Virus record (IMG/VR): IMGVR_UViG_3300008952_000091
Coordinates: 1 to 45,845 of that record
Direction: 5' to 3' (one strand)
Source: a virus
Length of the DNA: 45,845 nt
In this document: positions 25,262 through 32,261 of the stretch, piece after piece
Position numbering within the stretch: position 1 is the stretch's first letter
Layout: every line of letters begins with the position of its first letter
Notes under the pieces: model-generated
The model's input: the letters and a program-made list of their open reading frames with translations, nothing else
What the model was told of the DNA's origin: nothing
The model's database searches: none
Position numbers and translations under genes: made by a program

Positions 25262-26003
25262 AGTCTTCCTCCATTATTGAGGTCAATTCTTTCGCCAGTA
25301 TCGCAAACCCACCCTCTATCGCCTTATCGAAGTCAATTATGACCAAAGCGGAATCCTCCATAAGTTGCTGAACCGTTTCATCTGCATGAGCGTAATAGTC
25401 TGCAATTTTTGAATAATTAAAAACGTTGTGTCTATGCGCGGCGAAAATGAGGAACTTCCTCACGTCTTCATCTAGACCGGCTTCCTCTATGCTTGCTATG
25501 AGTTTGAAGAACTTGGATGTGTCGTATAATTCTTCGACGCCCGGATTTCTGCCCGATGGTTCGTAAGTCGGACCTTTTATAACCTTGGTGTATTTGGGGG
25601 AAAGCGAATCTACGTCTCCCGCTATTTCATCCAGTTCGTCTTTACTGAATCCGAGGACGTCGAGTTCTTCGCCCATTTCGCTTAGTTCCTTGATTTCCGC
25701 AGCCAATGCGTCGTTGTCCCAAAGGGCTTCCTCCCCAACTCTGTTGTCTGCTATCCTGTAAGCCTTCGCCTTGGCTTCAGAAAGGTCGGCGACGAAAATG
25801 GGGACTTCCTTCATGCCCAAGGATTTGGCGGCAAGCAATCTGGTGTGACCGGCGATAACCACCATCTCCTTATCCACTACTATGGGTTGTTGCCAACCGA
25901 ACTCCTTTAAGCTCGCCGCCACCTTACTAACCGCATCCGTGTTTAGGCGCGGGTTTCGGGCGTATGGTATTACGGCATCTATAGCAATGTCGCGAATATC
26001 CAT
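25251..26003 (-). CDS. ParB-like protein (copy 2)
   Basis: 250 residues starting MDIRDIAIDAVIPYARNPRL. The ParB core is clear: IPYARNPR, then MVVIAGHTRLLAAKSLGMKEVPIFV, then RIADNRVGEEALWD. The C-terminal ~120 residues form a second domain (GVEELYDTSK, VFNYSKIADYYAHADETVQQ, ALVIIDFDKAIEGGF) that I recognise from phage ParB proteins often found with DNA methylases. No methylase is present; the coupled gene is a glycosyltransferase. It follows the ribbon-helix-helix-like gene without a gap. Confidence 0.85.
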   Translation of the reverse strand: MDIRDIAIDAVIPYARNPRLNTDAVSKVAASLKEFGWQQPIVVDKEMVVIAGHTRLLAAKSLGMKEVPIFVADLSEAKAKAYRIADNRVGEEALWDNDALAAEIKELSEMGEELDVLGFSKDELDEIAGDVDSLSPKYTKVIKGPTYEPSGRNPGVEELYDTSKFFKLIASIEEAGLDEDVRKFLIFAAHRHNVFNYSKIADYYAHADETVQQLMEDSALVIIDFDKAIEGGFAILAKELTSIMEEDYGG

Positions 26004-26210
26004 CTATTCTTTTTCCTCGAATACCACACCATTGTCTATGCAGTGCTCGCAAGCACTACGCACGAAGTGAGACAGGGACATCTTCCTGTTGAGAGCTTCT
26101 TTTACGAGCATCTCCTTCCATGTTGCGGTAGCGGATACGGAAACTTGAGGAATCCGTTCTATCTTTTCGCCACCTAGGGCAAAGTTCTTAATTCTGTAGC
26201 GTTGGGTCAT
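26004..26210 (-). CDS. Small protein, possibly ribbon-helix-helix
   Basis: 68 residues. QVSVSATATWKEMLVKEALN followed by SLSHFVRSACEHCI fits a CopG/MetJ-like fold: a strand, a helix, a turn with a Ser, and a second helix. It could be a small repressor that controls the ParB/glycosyltransferase pair immediately downstream. Assigned by pattern only. Confidence 0.5.
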   Translation of the reverse strand: MTQRYRIKNFALGGEKIERIPQVSVSATATWKEMLVKEALNRKMSLSHFVRSACEHCIDNGVVFEEKE

Positions 26211-26264
26211 ATTATATTATTTCTTGGGTTATACGTTGGATAGAAATAGTAAGGGTTGAGTTAA

Positions 26265-26290
26265 GCGAGCCACGCTCGCGCCGATTTTTT
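26265..26290 (+). other. Hairpin with T tract in intergenic region
   Basis: GCGAGC-CAC-GCTCGC is followed by a nine-T run on the plus strand, which is a terminator shape. No plus-strand gene precedes it, so it may protect against read-through from minus-strand antisense transcription, or be chance. Confidence 0.35.
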
Positions 26291-26314
26291 TTTGCGTCAA
26301 GACCCCCATAGGGG

Positions 26315-26749
26315 TTAGGTCTTGCCGTCTTGTAAGCCTTGTGCCCACTGTACCACTCCCTTTAGTGATGTTACAGCATGTTCCAGTACTTTGGCTGTAT
26401 CCGCCTTTGGCGAAGCTATGTGATAAGCTAGGTCATGCAGGTCGTTGGCTAAGGACTGGCGCCAACTCATTGAATTTGAGTTTTCTTTCTTATGTTGGTC
26501 TTCTGCTTGCTGGAATATGTCATCGAACGTGTTCTCAATGTATGCGTCTTCCGTGAGGGTGTCTTCCTCTATCTCGACTTCCTCTAGTTTGTATATGTGA
26601 TATAGGTAGTCCTTTTGGCATTCCCTGTCTTCTAGGCAGTAGTCATGCGCCTTATCCATAGAGGAGAAAGTGCCTATGACTTTTTCCACCCCGAAATTGC
26701 CGGTGTTATGCAGGACGACTACATACTTGTTTTTCATTATCATTATCAT
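26315..26749 (-). CDS. Hypothetical protein
   Basis: About 140-144 residues. The start is ambiguous because MIMIM gives several ATGs, and the last (26737) gives MKNKYVVVLHNTG. An N-terminal beta-rich part (YVVVLHNTGNFGVEKVIGTF) is followed by an acidic helical region and a C-terminal helix with DLHDLAYHIA. No family recognised. No Shine-Dalgarno sequence is visible. It is the last gene before the ribbon-helix-helix-like and ParB genes. Confidence 0.65.
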   Translation of the reverse strand: MIMIMKNKYVVVLHNTGNFGVEKVIGTFSSMDKAHDYCLEDRECQKDYLYHIYKLEEVEIEEDTLTEDAYIENTFDDIFQQAEDQHKKENSNSMSWRQSLANDLHDLAYHIASPKADTAKVLEHAVTSLKGVVQWAQGLQDGKT

Positions 26750-26755
26750 TATTAC

Positions 26756-26860
26756 TTATTGGTATAATTGTTTGTTATTGAGCACCCAGATGACGTAGCA
26801 AATTGCTACAATCGTAAGAAGGGCTAAAATGTACATGGCTCCCTTCCAGTTTTTACTCAT
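26756..26860 (-). CDS. 34-residue single-span membrane protein
   Basis: A very small frame: MSKNWKGAMYILALLTIVA and on to YVIWVLNNKQLYQ. Residues 8-27 are a clear membrane segment. The start overlaps the TGA of another tiny frame (TCATGA), so the two are coupled. Too small for a family assignment; a holin or regulator is possible. Confidence 0.6.
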   Translation of the reverse strand: MSKNWKGAMYILALLTIVAICYVIWVLNNKQLYQ

Positions 26861-26928
26861 GAGCAACACACTGCTATGAAGAATACAATAAGCATCAACA
26901 GGGTTAGCTTGAACTCAATTGAATACAT
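26857..26928 (-). CDS. 23-residue membrane peptide
   Basis: MYSIEFKLTLLMLIVFFIAVCCS: almost the whole peptide is hydrophobic, ending in two cysteines. It begins 2 bases after the stop of the 26931 gene and its stop overlaps the next start, which supports translation. Confidence 0.5.
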   Translation of the reverse strand: MYSIEFKLTLLMLIVFFIAVCCS

Positions 26929-26930
26929 GC

Positions 26931-27152
26931 TTACCCGTTGTCGGGATTGCTGGCGTATCTGTTGAGCATGGTTATTACACCTTTCTTCGTTAGGTCGAAT
27001 TCCATAGGGACGGCTCTTTGGTCGTCATTCCCATAGTACGCTCCTTCTGACATTTCCCTAAAGACTCTACGCGCTTCTCTCTTGGAGGCAAAATATTCCT
27101 TGCCTGTAGACTCGCCGTATTTGTCGGTATAGTTATTTTGATATATCTTCAT
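26931..27152 (-). CDS. Small hypothetical protein
   Basis: 73 residues, MKIYQNNYTDKYGESTGKEY..., with a charged middle and an RYASNPDNG end. No family recognised. The start overlaps the upstream gene by 20 bases. Confidence 0.7.
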   Translation of the reverse strand: MKIYQNNYTDKYGESTGKEYFASKREARRVFREMSEGAYYGNDDQRAVPMEFDLTKKGVITMLNRYASNPDNG

Positions 27153-27624
27153 CGCTCTCCTCCTGTTGTTTCATGCTCGCTATGTCCTTCCTGACTTGCA
27201 ACCAATATTCGTGGTACTCCTTGCATCCCATGTGAAACATCTGGTTAATCATTTCCGTAAAATTAAGCATGAACGCACTCCAGAACTTTTGGGAGTCATC
27301 CGGCTCCGGAAGTTCCTCGTTTTCCTCTCCCCATTCGCCTGTGCGCTGATTTACGAACAATTCAGCTATGCTGTAAGTGTCGTAAGCAACTAATTTATTG
27401 CACAGTATTCCGTCCTTATACATTTGGTCGAGGAATGGGCCGATTGGCGGGCCGTCCGGCTCTTCATCGCGAGACATTTTTTCATGGAAATTGTAGCGTT
27501 CCTTGAAATTGGGGTCCGCCTCATCGTCTTCCTTCAGATGGAACTTGACCCATGAGCCATTCACGTTGAGTTCGCATTTCATCTCGAACTGTTCTCTTTG
27601 ATTGTGATATTTTTCTTTTTTCAT
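27133..27624 (-). CDS. Hypothetical acidic protein
   Basis: 163 residues, acidic at both the middle (EENEELPEPDD) and the C-terminus (QQEESDEDISK). A central FMLNFTEMINQMFHMG helix is the most hydrophobic part. It starts 18 bases after the stop of glycosyltransferase copy 4 and could belong to the same operon. No family recognised. Confidence 0.7.
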   Translation of the reverse strand: MKKEKYHNQREQFEMKCELNVNGSWVKFHLKEDDEADPNFKERYNFHEKMSRDEEPDGPPIGPFLDQMYKDGILCNKLVAYDTYSIAELFVNQRTGEWGEENEELPEPDDSQKFWSAFMLNFTEMINQMFHMGCKEYHEYWLQVRKDIASMKQQEESDEDISK

Positions 27625-27642
27625 TTTTATTTTCTTTGGTTT

Positions 27643-28374
27643 TTAGTTTCCAGTTACGGGTATCTTCATGCGGGTTTTGTTCCCCCACTTGCTTTCGAGT
27701 ATTTCCTTGCCCCATCTTCGATTCATTGCGTCCAGAGCTTTCTTATTCATTTCTTCAGTCCGCTCTATTCCACCAACCTGTTTCTTTGTTGAGCCAAGCT
27801 TGTTAATGTTGCATGAGAACTCAAAGCAATATCTGTTGTCCCGAAAGCCCATCCTGTCCTTTCTCATGCACTGAAGCCAATAGTCCTTGTCTTCGTGGTC
27901 CTTCAGTTCCTCGACGTATCTCAGGTCGCTTGATTTTCTCAAGCATACGCATCCGTACATCTGCTTCGTCAGACTGAATGGCTTGTATGGGCTGTATAGC
28001 CATGCAAGAGCTTGGGATAGTCGCGGAACAAAACCGGCTATGTGAACACCAAGGTCATCCGCCATGACGCCTACGTTCTCAAGAAGTTTCTCTACCTCGC
28101 CGGAGTACTCTTTCAAGGTCATTAGGTCGTACACTCTTTCCAAGTCGTCGTCCATCATCCACGCCCACTCCCCTTCCTCCAGTAAATCCAATATTGCGTT
28201 GGATTTTCTTGCAATGTTTCCGTCCTTTTCGTCCGGAATGGAAATCACCTTGCCCGGATACGATTTCTCATACTCAGCGCGTTGTGATTCCGGCACTACC
28301 ACCATTGCCGAGGGCACAAAGTCCAAGGTGGTGACGTTTTCCGGTCTATTGTAACTAGGAATTAGAATCTTCAT
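27643..28374 (-). CDS. GT-A-fold glycosyltransferase-like protein (copy 4)
   Basis: 243 residues starting MKILIPSYNRPENVTTLDF, with AWMMDDDLERV (DDD at 75-77) in the usual DXD place. Near the N-terminus SAMVVVPESQRAEYEK and ARKSNAILDLL correspond to the donor-binding half; a GGIER region and basic C-terminus follow. It starts 20 bases inside the ParB-like copy 3 gene, the third ParB plus glycosyltransferase pair here. The closest-looking sequence is copy 1, judging by the opening pattern. Confidence 0.65.
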   Translation of the reverse strand: MKILIPSYNRPENVTTLDFVPSAMVVVPESQRAEYEKSYPGKVISIPDEKDGNIARKSNAILDLLEEGEWAWMMDDDLERVYDLMTLKEYSGEVEKLLENVGVMADDLGVHIAGFVPRLSQALAWLYSPYKPFSLTKQMYGCVCLRKSSDLRYVEELKDHEDKDYWLQCMRKDRMGFRDNRYCFEFSCNINKLGSTKKQVGGIERTEEMNKKALDAMNRRWGKEILESKWGNKTRMKIPVTGN

Positions 28375-28993
28375 TCTTTATCTTCCTTAAATATTTTCCA
28401 CCGTCCACTACCCTGCCTATTCCCCCGCCCCAAGACCTTCCGTCCCTGCCTTTGCCGGATTCGTGCTTCACCCCAAAATGTTCCTGCGCCTCCACCCATT
28501 CCAATTCCGTCCGGAAAACAAGAACGACGTAATCGTTGTTTTCCCCGATTTCCTCAGTAAATTCCATTTCCGGCTCCGGTTCATCCGGCTCGTCAAGCAT
28601 GGAGTTAAGCTCCTTTTTATCAAATCCCAATACGTCCACGTTGAAGTCGTCTTCCATGAGGGACTCTATCTCCGCCTTCAGAACGTCTTCGTCCCAACCC
28701 GCATTCATGGCTAGCTTATTGTCGGCTAAAACGTAGGCTTTCTTTTGTTTCTCCGACAATCCCGCCAGAATTATGCACGGAACTTCAGTCATTCCGGCTT
28801 TCTTCGCCGCCATGGTGCGCCCGTGTCCTGCTATTATCCCACCGTCCTCGTCTATCAGGACGGGACTCGTAAAACCAAATTCTATTATGCTTGCCGCGAG
28901 CGAGGCTACTTGCTCCTTGGAGTGAGTCCGCGCATTGGTAGCGTATGGAATGAGCTTGTCTATACTTCTTTGGGTGTGCTCGTAGTGATTCAT
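28355..28993 (-). CDS. ParB-like protein (copy 3)
   Basis: 212 residues. The ParB core is textbook: LIPYATNARTHS, GGIIAGHGRTMAAKKAGMTEV, then LADNKLAMNAGWDE. The C-terminal part includes DYVVLVFRTELEWVEAQEHFG, which is found in phage ParB proteins and recalls the C-terminal region of ParB-like copy 1. It is coupled to the glycosyltransferase gene downstream and overlaps the 28990 gene by 4 bases. Confidence 0.88.
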   Translation of the reverse strand: MNHYEHTQRSIDKLIPYATNARTHSKEQVASLAASIIEFGFTSPVLIDEDGGIIAGHGRTMAAKKAGMTEVPCIILAGLSEKQKKAYVLADNKLAMNAGWDEDVLKAEIESLMEDDFNVDVLGFDKKELNSMLDEPDEPEPEMEFTEEIGENNDYVVLVFRTELEWVEAQEHFGVKHESGKGRDGRSWGGGIGRVVDGGKYLRKIKNEDSNS

Positions 28994-29310
28994 TTTTTAC
29001 TGTCTTTTACATCCTTCCATAGGTTTTTGTATTCCCAGTTTTCTTCTTTTCCCAATGCGTTCTTTAAAGCTCCGTAAGCCGTCTTGAAGGTATTCATGCG
29101 TGTCTGCCCCCCGTGAACGTACCGAAGCACCATGTACCCACCTGTAACAGCCTTGAATATCCATGCATACCCCCACGGCTGTCCGCACTTGTCTTTGTAT
29201 TGATAGCTTCGGAGAAGTTCACCCATTCCTTCGACGCAATCGTCGTATCTTCTTGCCCATCGGCATTGACCCTCAAGTAATTCGGTTCCCCTGCGTATGG
29301 TGTCGGTCAT
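28990..29310 (-). CDS. Hypothetical protein
   Basis: 106 residues with a Trp/Tyr/Cys-containing first half (GQCRWARRYDDCVEG, CGQPWGYAWIF) and a basic second half. It is coupled by 4-base overlaps to both neighbours. No family recognised. Confidence 0.7.
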   Translation of the reverse strand: MTDTIRRGTELLEGQCRWARRYDDCVEGMGELLRSYQYKDKCGQPWGYAWIFKAVTGGYMVLRYVHGGQTRMNTFKTAYGALKNALGKEENWEYKNLWKDVKDSKK

Positions 29311-29489
29311 TTGTCTTCCCTGTAAATGTTTCCGGCGTCATCCACCCATCCGTCAGTCATCAACCATCTCATGAACGTCTTGCGAAAATACACCCCACGG
29401 CACAAGAAGTCGGCAATCCATGCAAGCGCCGCCAATGCGTATATTGGCAGTATGATTATGTGGGCAAATATCCTTGATATTATATTCAT
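29307..29489 (-). CDS. Small membrane protein
   Basis: 60 residues. Residues 1-28 are hydrophobic (MNIISRIFAHIIILPIYALA and onward), consistent with one membrane span, followed by a polar tail. It is coupled on both sides. Confidence 0.65.
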   Translation of the reverse strand: MNIISRIFAHIIILPIYALAALAWIADFLCRGVYFRKTFMRWLMTDGWVDDAGNIYREDK

Positions 29490-29641
29490 TTCTTCTTTCC
29501 GAGAAGCCTAGCTATAGGGTTTCGTGGTCCAGCTCGCCTTTTTTCTAGCATTTCATTGGCAATTCTCAATCGTTCACTGATTTTACCCCACTTACATCTA
29601 CCGAATGCTCCGTGCGTGTGTTTTTTTGATTTTCCGCTCAT
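29486..29641 (-). CDS. 51-residue basic protein
   Basis: MSGKSKKHTHGAFGRCKWG... to RLLGKKK, very rich in Lys and Arg. The ATG overlaps the TGA of the upstream gene and its own TGA overlaps the next ATG (ATGA at both ends), which is strong support for translation. It may bind nucleic acid. Confidence 0.7.
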   Translation of the reverse strand: MSGKSKKHTHGAFGRCKWGKISERLRIANEMLEKRRAGPRNPIARLLGKKK

Positions 29642-29826
29642 TTTTTTGCCTTTTTCTTAATTTTGAAATTATTATTAGTCTCATTGGGTGGCGCCATGTT
29701 TCGCTTTACCCAAAATTTTCTAGCCGCTTCTCTTATGTCTTCCGAGTCCTGCCAAGATGGCACTAAGAAATGTACGGCGTCTCCGTGTTTCCAGTTTTTC
29801 GTATTACTTACGTCCACGATGCCCAC
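29638..29826 (-). CDS. Small basic protein
   Basis: 62 residues, MGIVDVSNTKNWKHGDAVHF..., with a lysine-rich C-terminus (KIKKKAKK). Overlaps of 4 and 19 bases with its neighbours. No family recognised. Confidence 0.65.
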   Translation of the reverse strand: MGIVDVSNTKNWKHGDAVHFLVPSWQDSEDIREAARKFWVKRNMAPPNETNNNFKIKKKAKK

Positions 29827-30038
29827 TCTTTCACGGTTAACGTTCCTCCTGCGTGCTCAAGAGCCTCTCGCTTGGACTCGAAATACTCCGACATTGCGGA
29901 GTTCCGCCTCTTCATTCGCCACTGTTTGTTACCTTCCTTGTGCAAGACGAAATCCGGGGTTCCGTCGCGCTCTTCCATTGAGCGTATAGCTGAAGGGTCT
30001 TGGCTTTTGACCCACGTCGGATATTTTACTTTAGTCAT
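29808..30038 (-). CDS. Small hypothetical protein
   Basis: 76 residues, charged, MTKVKYPTWVKSQDPSAI... ending VKEWASWT. Its Trp-rich ends and charged middle do not match a family I know. Confidence 0.65.
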   Translation of the reverse strand: MTKVKYPTWVKSQDPSAIRSMEERDGTPDFVLHKEGNKQWRMKRRNSAMSEYFESKREALEHAGGTLTVKEWASWT

Positions 30039-30056
30039 TTTGGTTCCTTTCTTTTG

Positions 30057-30293
30057 TTACCAATTATGGAATTTTATTTTTCCCCACTTCAACACTTTTC
30101 CTTTACACTTCTTCACGTCTCTAGACATCATTTTCAATCTCTTCTTTATGTCTTTTACGCTTGTGCCGGTTATATCCGGACTATGAGCATGGGCTGAGAT
30201 GTCTCCTGCATCGTTGTAAAAAACTTCATACAGTCCATACGAGTCCTCGGTGGGATTGTCTCCTTTTTTCTCTATGATTCTATAATTCCACAT
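30057..30293 (-). CDS. Small hypothetical protein
   Basis: 78 residues, MWNYRIIEKKGDNPTEDSYG..., with an N-terminal strand-rich part (YRIIEKK, YGLYEVFYND) and a very basic C-terminal half. It is the first gene of the minus-strand operon that continues through the third ParB pair. Confidence 0.65.
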   Translation of the reverse strand: MWNYRIIEKKGDNPTEDSYGLYEVFYNDAGDISAHAHSPDITGTSVKDIKKRLKMMSRDVKKCKGKVLKWGKIKFHNW

Positions 30294-30324
30294 ATTTGGG
30301 TTAGTTCATTAAGTTAGTTTAATT

Positions 30325-30535
30325 AAAAATGTACGAGGAGACAGGTTTCGCTTTCAGCGCTACGCACTTCTGCATATCCCTTCCAGTCGCCCATATTCGC
30401 GTTATATAAGCGCGAACACGGGAACCTCACAGCAACCCCACCCAAATACAGGAAATGGTGAAGCGCCTGTCCAACGCGAGGCAAAGTACTACCGGTCATT
30501 AAGAATCTCCTCGTTTGTGATAACAACACAATCCA
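30325..30535 (-). ncRNA. Second candidate structured RNA
   Basis: Between two genes, a stretch closed by a 9-bp helix ACGAGGAGA (30506-30514, minus strand) with TCTCCTCGT (30333-30341), followed by ACATTTTTAATT as in an intrinsic terminator. Inside is a TTCGCG/CGCGAA hairpin, and upstream a TTGTG/CACAA hairpin. A promoter-like TTGACA lies just before it. A 75-residue open frame overlaps it but looks unlike a protein. I recognise no RNA family, and the inner structure is not fully resolved. Confidence 0.4.
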
Positions 30536-30538
30536 CCT

Positions 30539-30567
30539 AAAGAACACCAACCATGCACACTTGTCAA
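30539..30567 (-). promoter_or_regulatory. Possible promoter for the candidate RNA
   Basis: TTGACA (30562-30567), a 17-base spacer and TTCTTT (30539-30544) on the minus strand. The -10 is weak, but the same TTGACA-17-TTCTTT arrangement occurs upstream of the second amidoligase at 34261-34289. Confidence 0.4.
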
Positions 30568-30654
30568 GACATCAATTGATTTTACTGATAAATTTTTTTT
30601 TATTTTCATGGAATGGACTTGACCCATATGCGAAATTTCAGATTAGGTCATGGC

Positions 30655-30822
30655 ATGAATCTTAAAAGCAGAAAACTCTTATGCGCTACGATTTGCTTCC
30701 TATGCGCTTCTTCAGCACTTCTTTATGGCATGGCGGAATTTGCCGATTGGGCGGATTATACAAAATGGATATTCGGTCTATATGCAGCCGGCAACGTTGG
30801 AGAGCACGTGGCAAAGAAGTAA
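30655..30822 (+). CDS. Small membrane protein, plus strand
   Basis: 55 residues from the ATG at 30655; an earlier ATG at 30613 is possible. Two hydrophobic stretches, CATICFLCASSALLYGMAEFA and WIFGLYAAGNVGEHVAKK, form two likely membrane spans; the second resembles small phage membrane proteins with a GLY-AGN segment. It precedes the reductase gene on the only plus-strand unit in the window. A holin is possible but not shown. Confidence 0.6.
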   Translation: MNLKSRKLLCATICFLCASSALLYGMAEFADWADYTKWIFGLYAAGNVGEHVAKK

Positions 30823-30883
30823 TTTTGCAAGGGCATAGCATGCCATAAAGCAAAAAATTGCTCCTGAAAGAAGGAGAGTGAAG

Positions 30884-31783
30884 ATGGAAAAATTTTTTTT
30901 CAAAATAGGCCTTTTTGGCTCCACAGGGTACATTGGGAAAAAAGTAAAGGCAGCAATTGAAGCAAATCCACATATGGAGGTCTTCATAGCCACAAGAACC
31001 ACTCATCCGGAATTTGCAGCCAGAACTTGTGACGCCATATACAATGCCGCAGGTTACGTGGGGAAACCCAACGTAGACGCCTGTGAAGATGATGACGTTG
31101 AGGTGGACTTGTATGAGTCAAACGTATCATTTGTATGCAGGCTAAGGGATGCTTGCCAAAGGTTTGACGTACCACTTCTGCACGTATCCAGTGGGTGCAT
31201 ATACCAAGGAATACCCCCAAGTGGAGAAATCCCACAGAATGGTAATTTCAACACCAAGGGATGGACTGAGGATGATAGACCCAACTTTGATGGCTCAAGG
31301 TACGTTAAGTCCAAACTTAGAGGGGAAGACTCCCTAAGGTGGTTTGAAAAAAAATTGGTGCTTAGACCAAGAATGCCTTTCTGCTCACTGGTTGATGATA
31401 GAAACCTTCTGGTCAAAATGAAAAATTTTAAGTACATAGTGAATGCTTGGAACAGCATCACTGATGCTGATGAATTTGCCAAGCAGTCATGTGATGCGCT
31501 GGTAGGCGCATGCCTAGGTACCGTGCCTTTTGGCACTTACAATTTATGCCATGACAAACCTGTCAGCAATGGCAGGATTTTAGAGATTCTCCAATCAGTG
31601 GGCATAGCATGCCTGCAAAACCAGAATATGGTCAACCCTGTGGACTTTAACAAGGATATGCGCGCACAGCGCTCCTTTACTGTGCTTGACTCAAGCAAGG
31701 CTAAAAAATATGGCTTTGCTCTGCAGGGCAATATTGAAAATGTTATTCTCAAACAGGCTAAAACACTAGCAAGTAGACTATAA
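30884..31783 (+). CDS. RmlD-like NAD(P)-dependent sugar reductase/epimerase
   Basis: 299 residues of the extended short-chain dehydrogenase fold. The Rossmann motif GLFGSTGYIGKKV is at the N-terminus, NAAGYVGKPNVDAC follows, then SSGCIYQG and YVKSKLRGE (YxxxK). The closest match is the RmlD/dTDP-4-dehydrorhamnose reductase-type group. I chose the ATG at 30884 because AAGGAG lies 7 bases upstream; a GTG at 30878 is too close to it. It would alter a nucleotide sugar, perhaps supplying donors for surface or DNA glycosylation. Its strand and lower GC suggest later acquisition. Confidence 0.8.
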   Translation: MEKFFFKIGLFGSTGYIGKKVKAAIEANPHMEVFIATRTTHPEFAARTCDAIYNAAGYVGKPNVDACEDDDVEVDLYESNVSFVCRLRDACQRFDVPLLHVSSGCIYQGIPPSGEIPQNGNFNTKGWTEDDRPNFDGSRYVKSKLRGEDSLRWFEKKLVLRPRMPFCSLVDDRNLLVKMKNFKYIVNAWNSITDADEFAKQSCDALVGACLGTVPFGTYNLCHDKPVSNGRILEILQSVGIACLQNQNMVNPVDFNKDMRAQRSFTVLDSSKAKKYGFALQGNIENVILKQAKTLASRL

Positions 31784-31960
31784 ATGTCTTGACATTAATT
31801 CATTTTTTTTGGAATTTTTTTGGGTGGAAGGAGGGTGATATAGACGCAAAATCCACCAAGAATGTAAATACACTAAATACAATTGCATGGTGTCTTTTTT
31901 GAGAATAGCACTGTGCAATTTTGTCTATCGCAGTATTGTTTTGCCTATTTTTCCAACTTA
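31784..31960. other. Intergenic region without a supported gene
   Basis: AT-rich sequence with T runs after the reductase stop, including the small palindrome AATGTC-TT-GACATT and a TTGCCTA/TAGGCAA hairpin (31941-31965). No convincing reading frame is present. Confidence 0.6.
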
Positions 31961-32203
31961 GGCAAACCGGCAACCGGCAAGGCAAACCGGCAAGGCAAGC
32001 CGGCAACCGGCTCGTACAAGCTCTCGCAGTCTTGCAACGTGAGTCTTTACATGGAATGACGAGCAAAAGGCTTTTAACGTGCTCGTATTGGCTCGTATTG
32101 ATAATGACGTGCCGGTCGCTTATACGTAGCAAACCGGCAAGGCATTTGAACAAGGCAAGCCGGCAACCGGCAAGGCATGGAAACAAGGCAAACCGGCAAG
32201 GCA
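31961..32203. repeat. CCGGCAA repeat array (iteron-like)
   Basis: Two clusters (31961-32010 and 32129-32203) of a short unit, GGCAAACCGGCAA and variants with GGCAAGCCGGCAA or CAACCGGCAA, in direct orientation, separated by ~120 bases of unrelated sequence. Spacing is irregular (8-20 bases). The array lies between the reductase gene and a strong terminator, outside any supported gene. It could be protein-binding iterons for replication or partition, or a recombination hot spot. Confidence 0.7.
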
Positions 32204-32206
32204 TAA

Positions 32207-32240
32207 AAAAGCCTCGCAGAAGTTACTCTGCGAGGCTTTT
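32207..32240. terminator. Strong bidirectional terminator
   Basis: A perfect 14-bp stem AAAAGCCTCGCAGA / TCTGCGAGGCTTTT with a 6-base loop, followed by T runs on both strands. It ends the minus-strand coiled-coil gene and would also stop plus-strand transcripts. Confidence 0.85.
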
Positions 32241-32261
32241 ATTGTTTGCTTGTCTTGTTCC

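Noticed and set aside
30323-30550. 75-residue minus-strand frame
   Set aside because: Overlaps the paired ends of the candidate RNA and starts without a ribosome site; odd composition.
31961-32203. CRISPR array
   Set aside because: The repeats are short (7-13 bases), irregular and have no constant-length spacers; no cas genes.
31800-32204. 134-residue minus-strand frame over the CCGGCAA array
   Set aside because: Mainly a translation of the repeats (CLAG... units) with no start signal.
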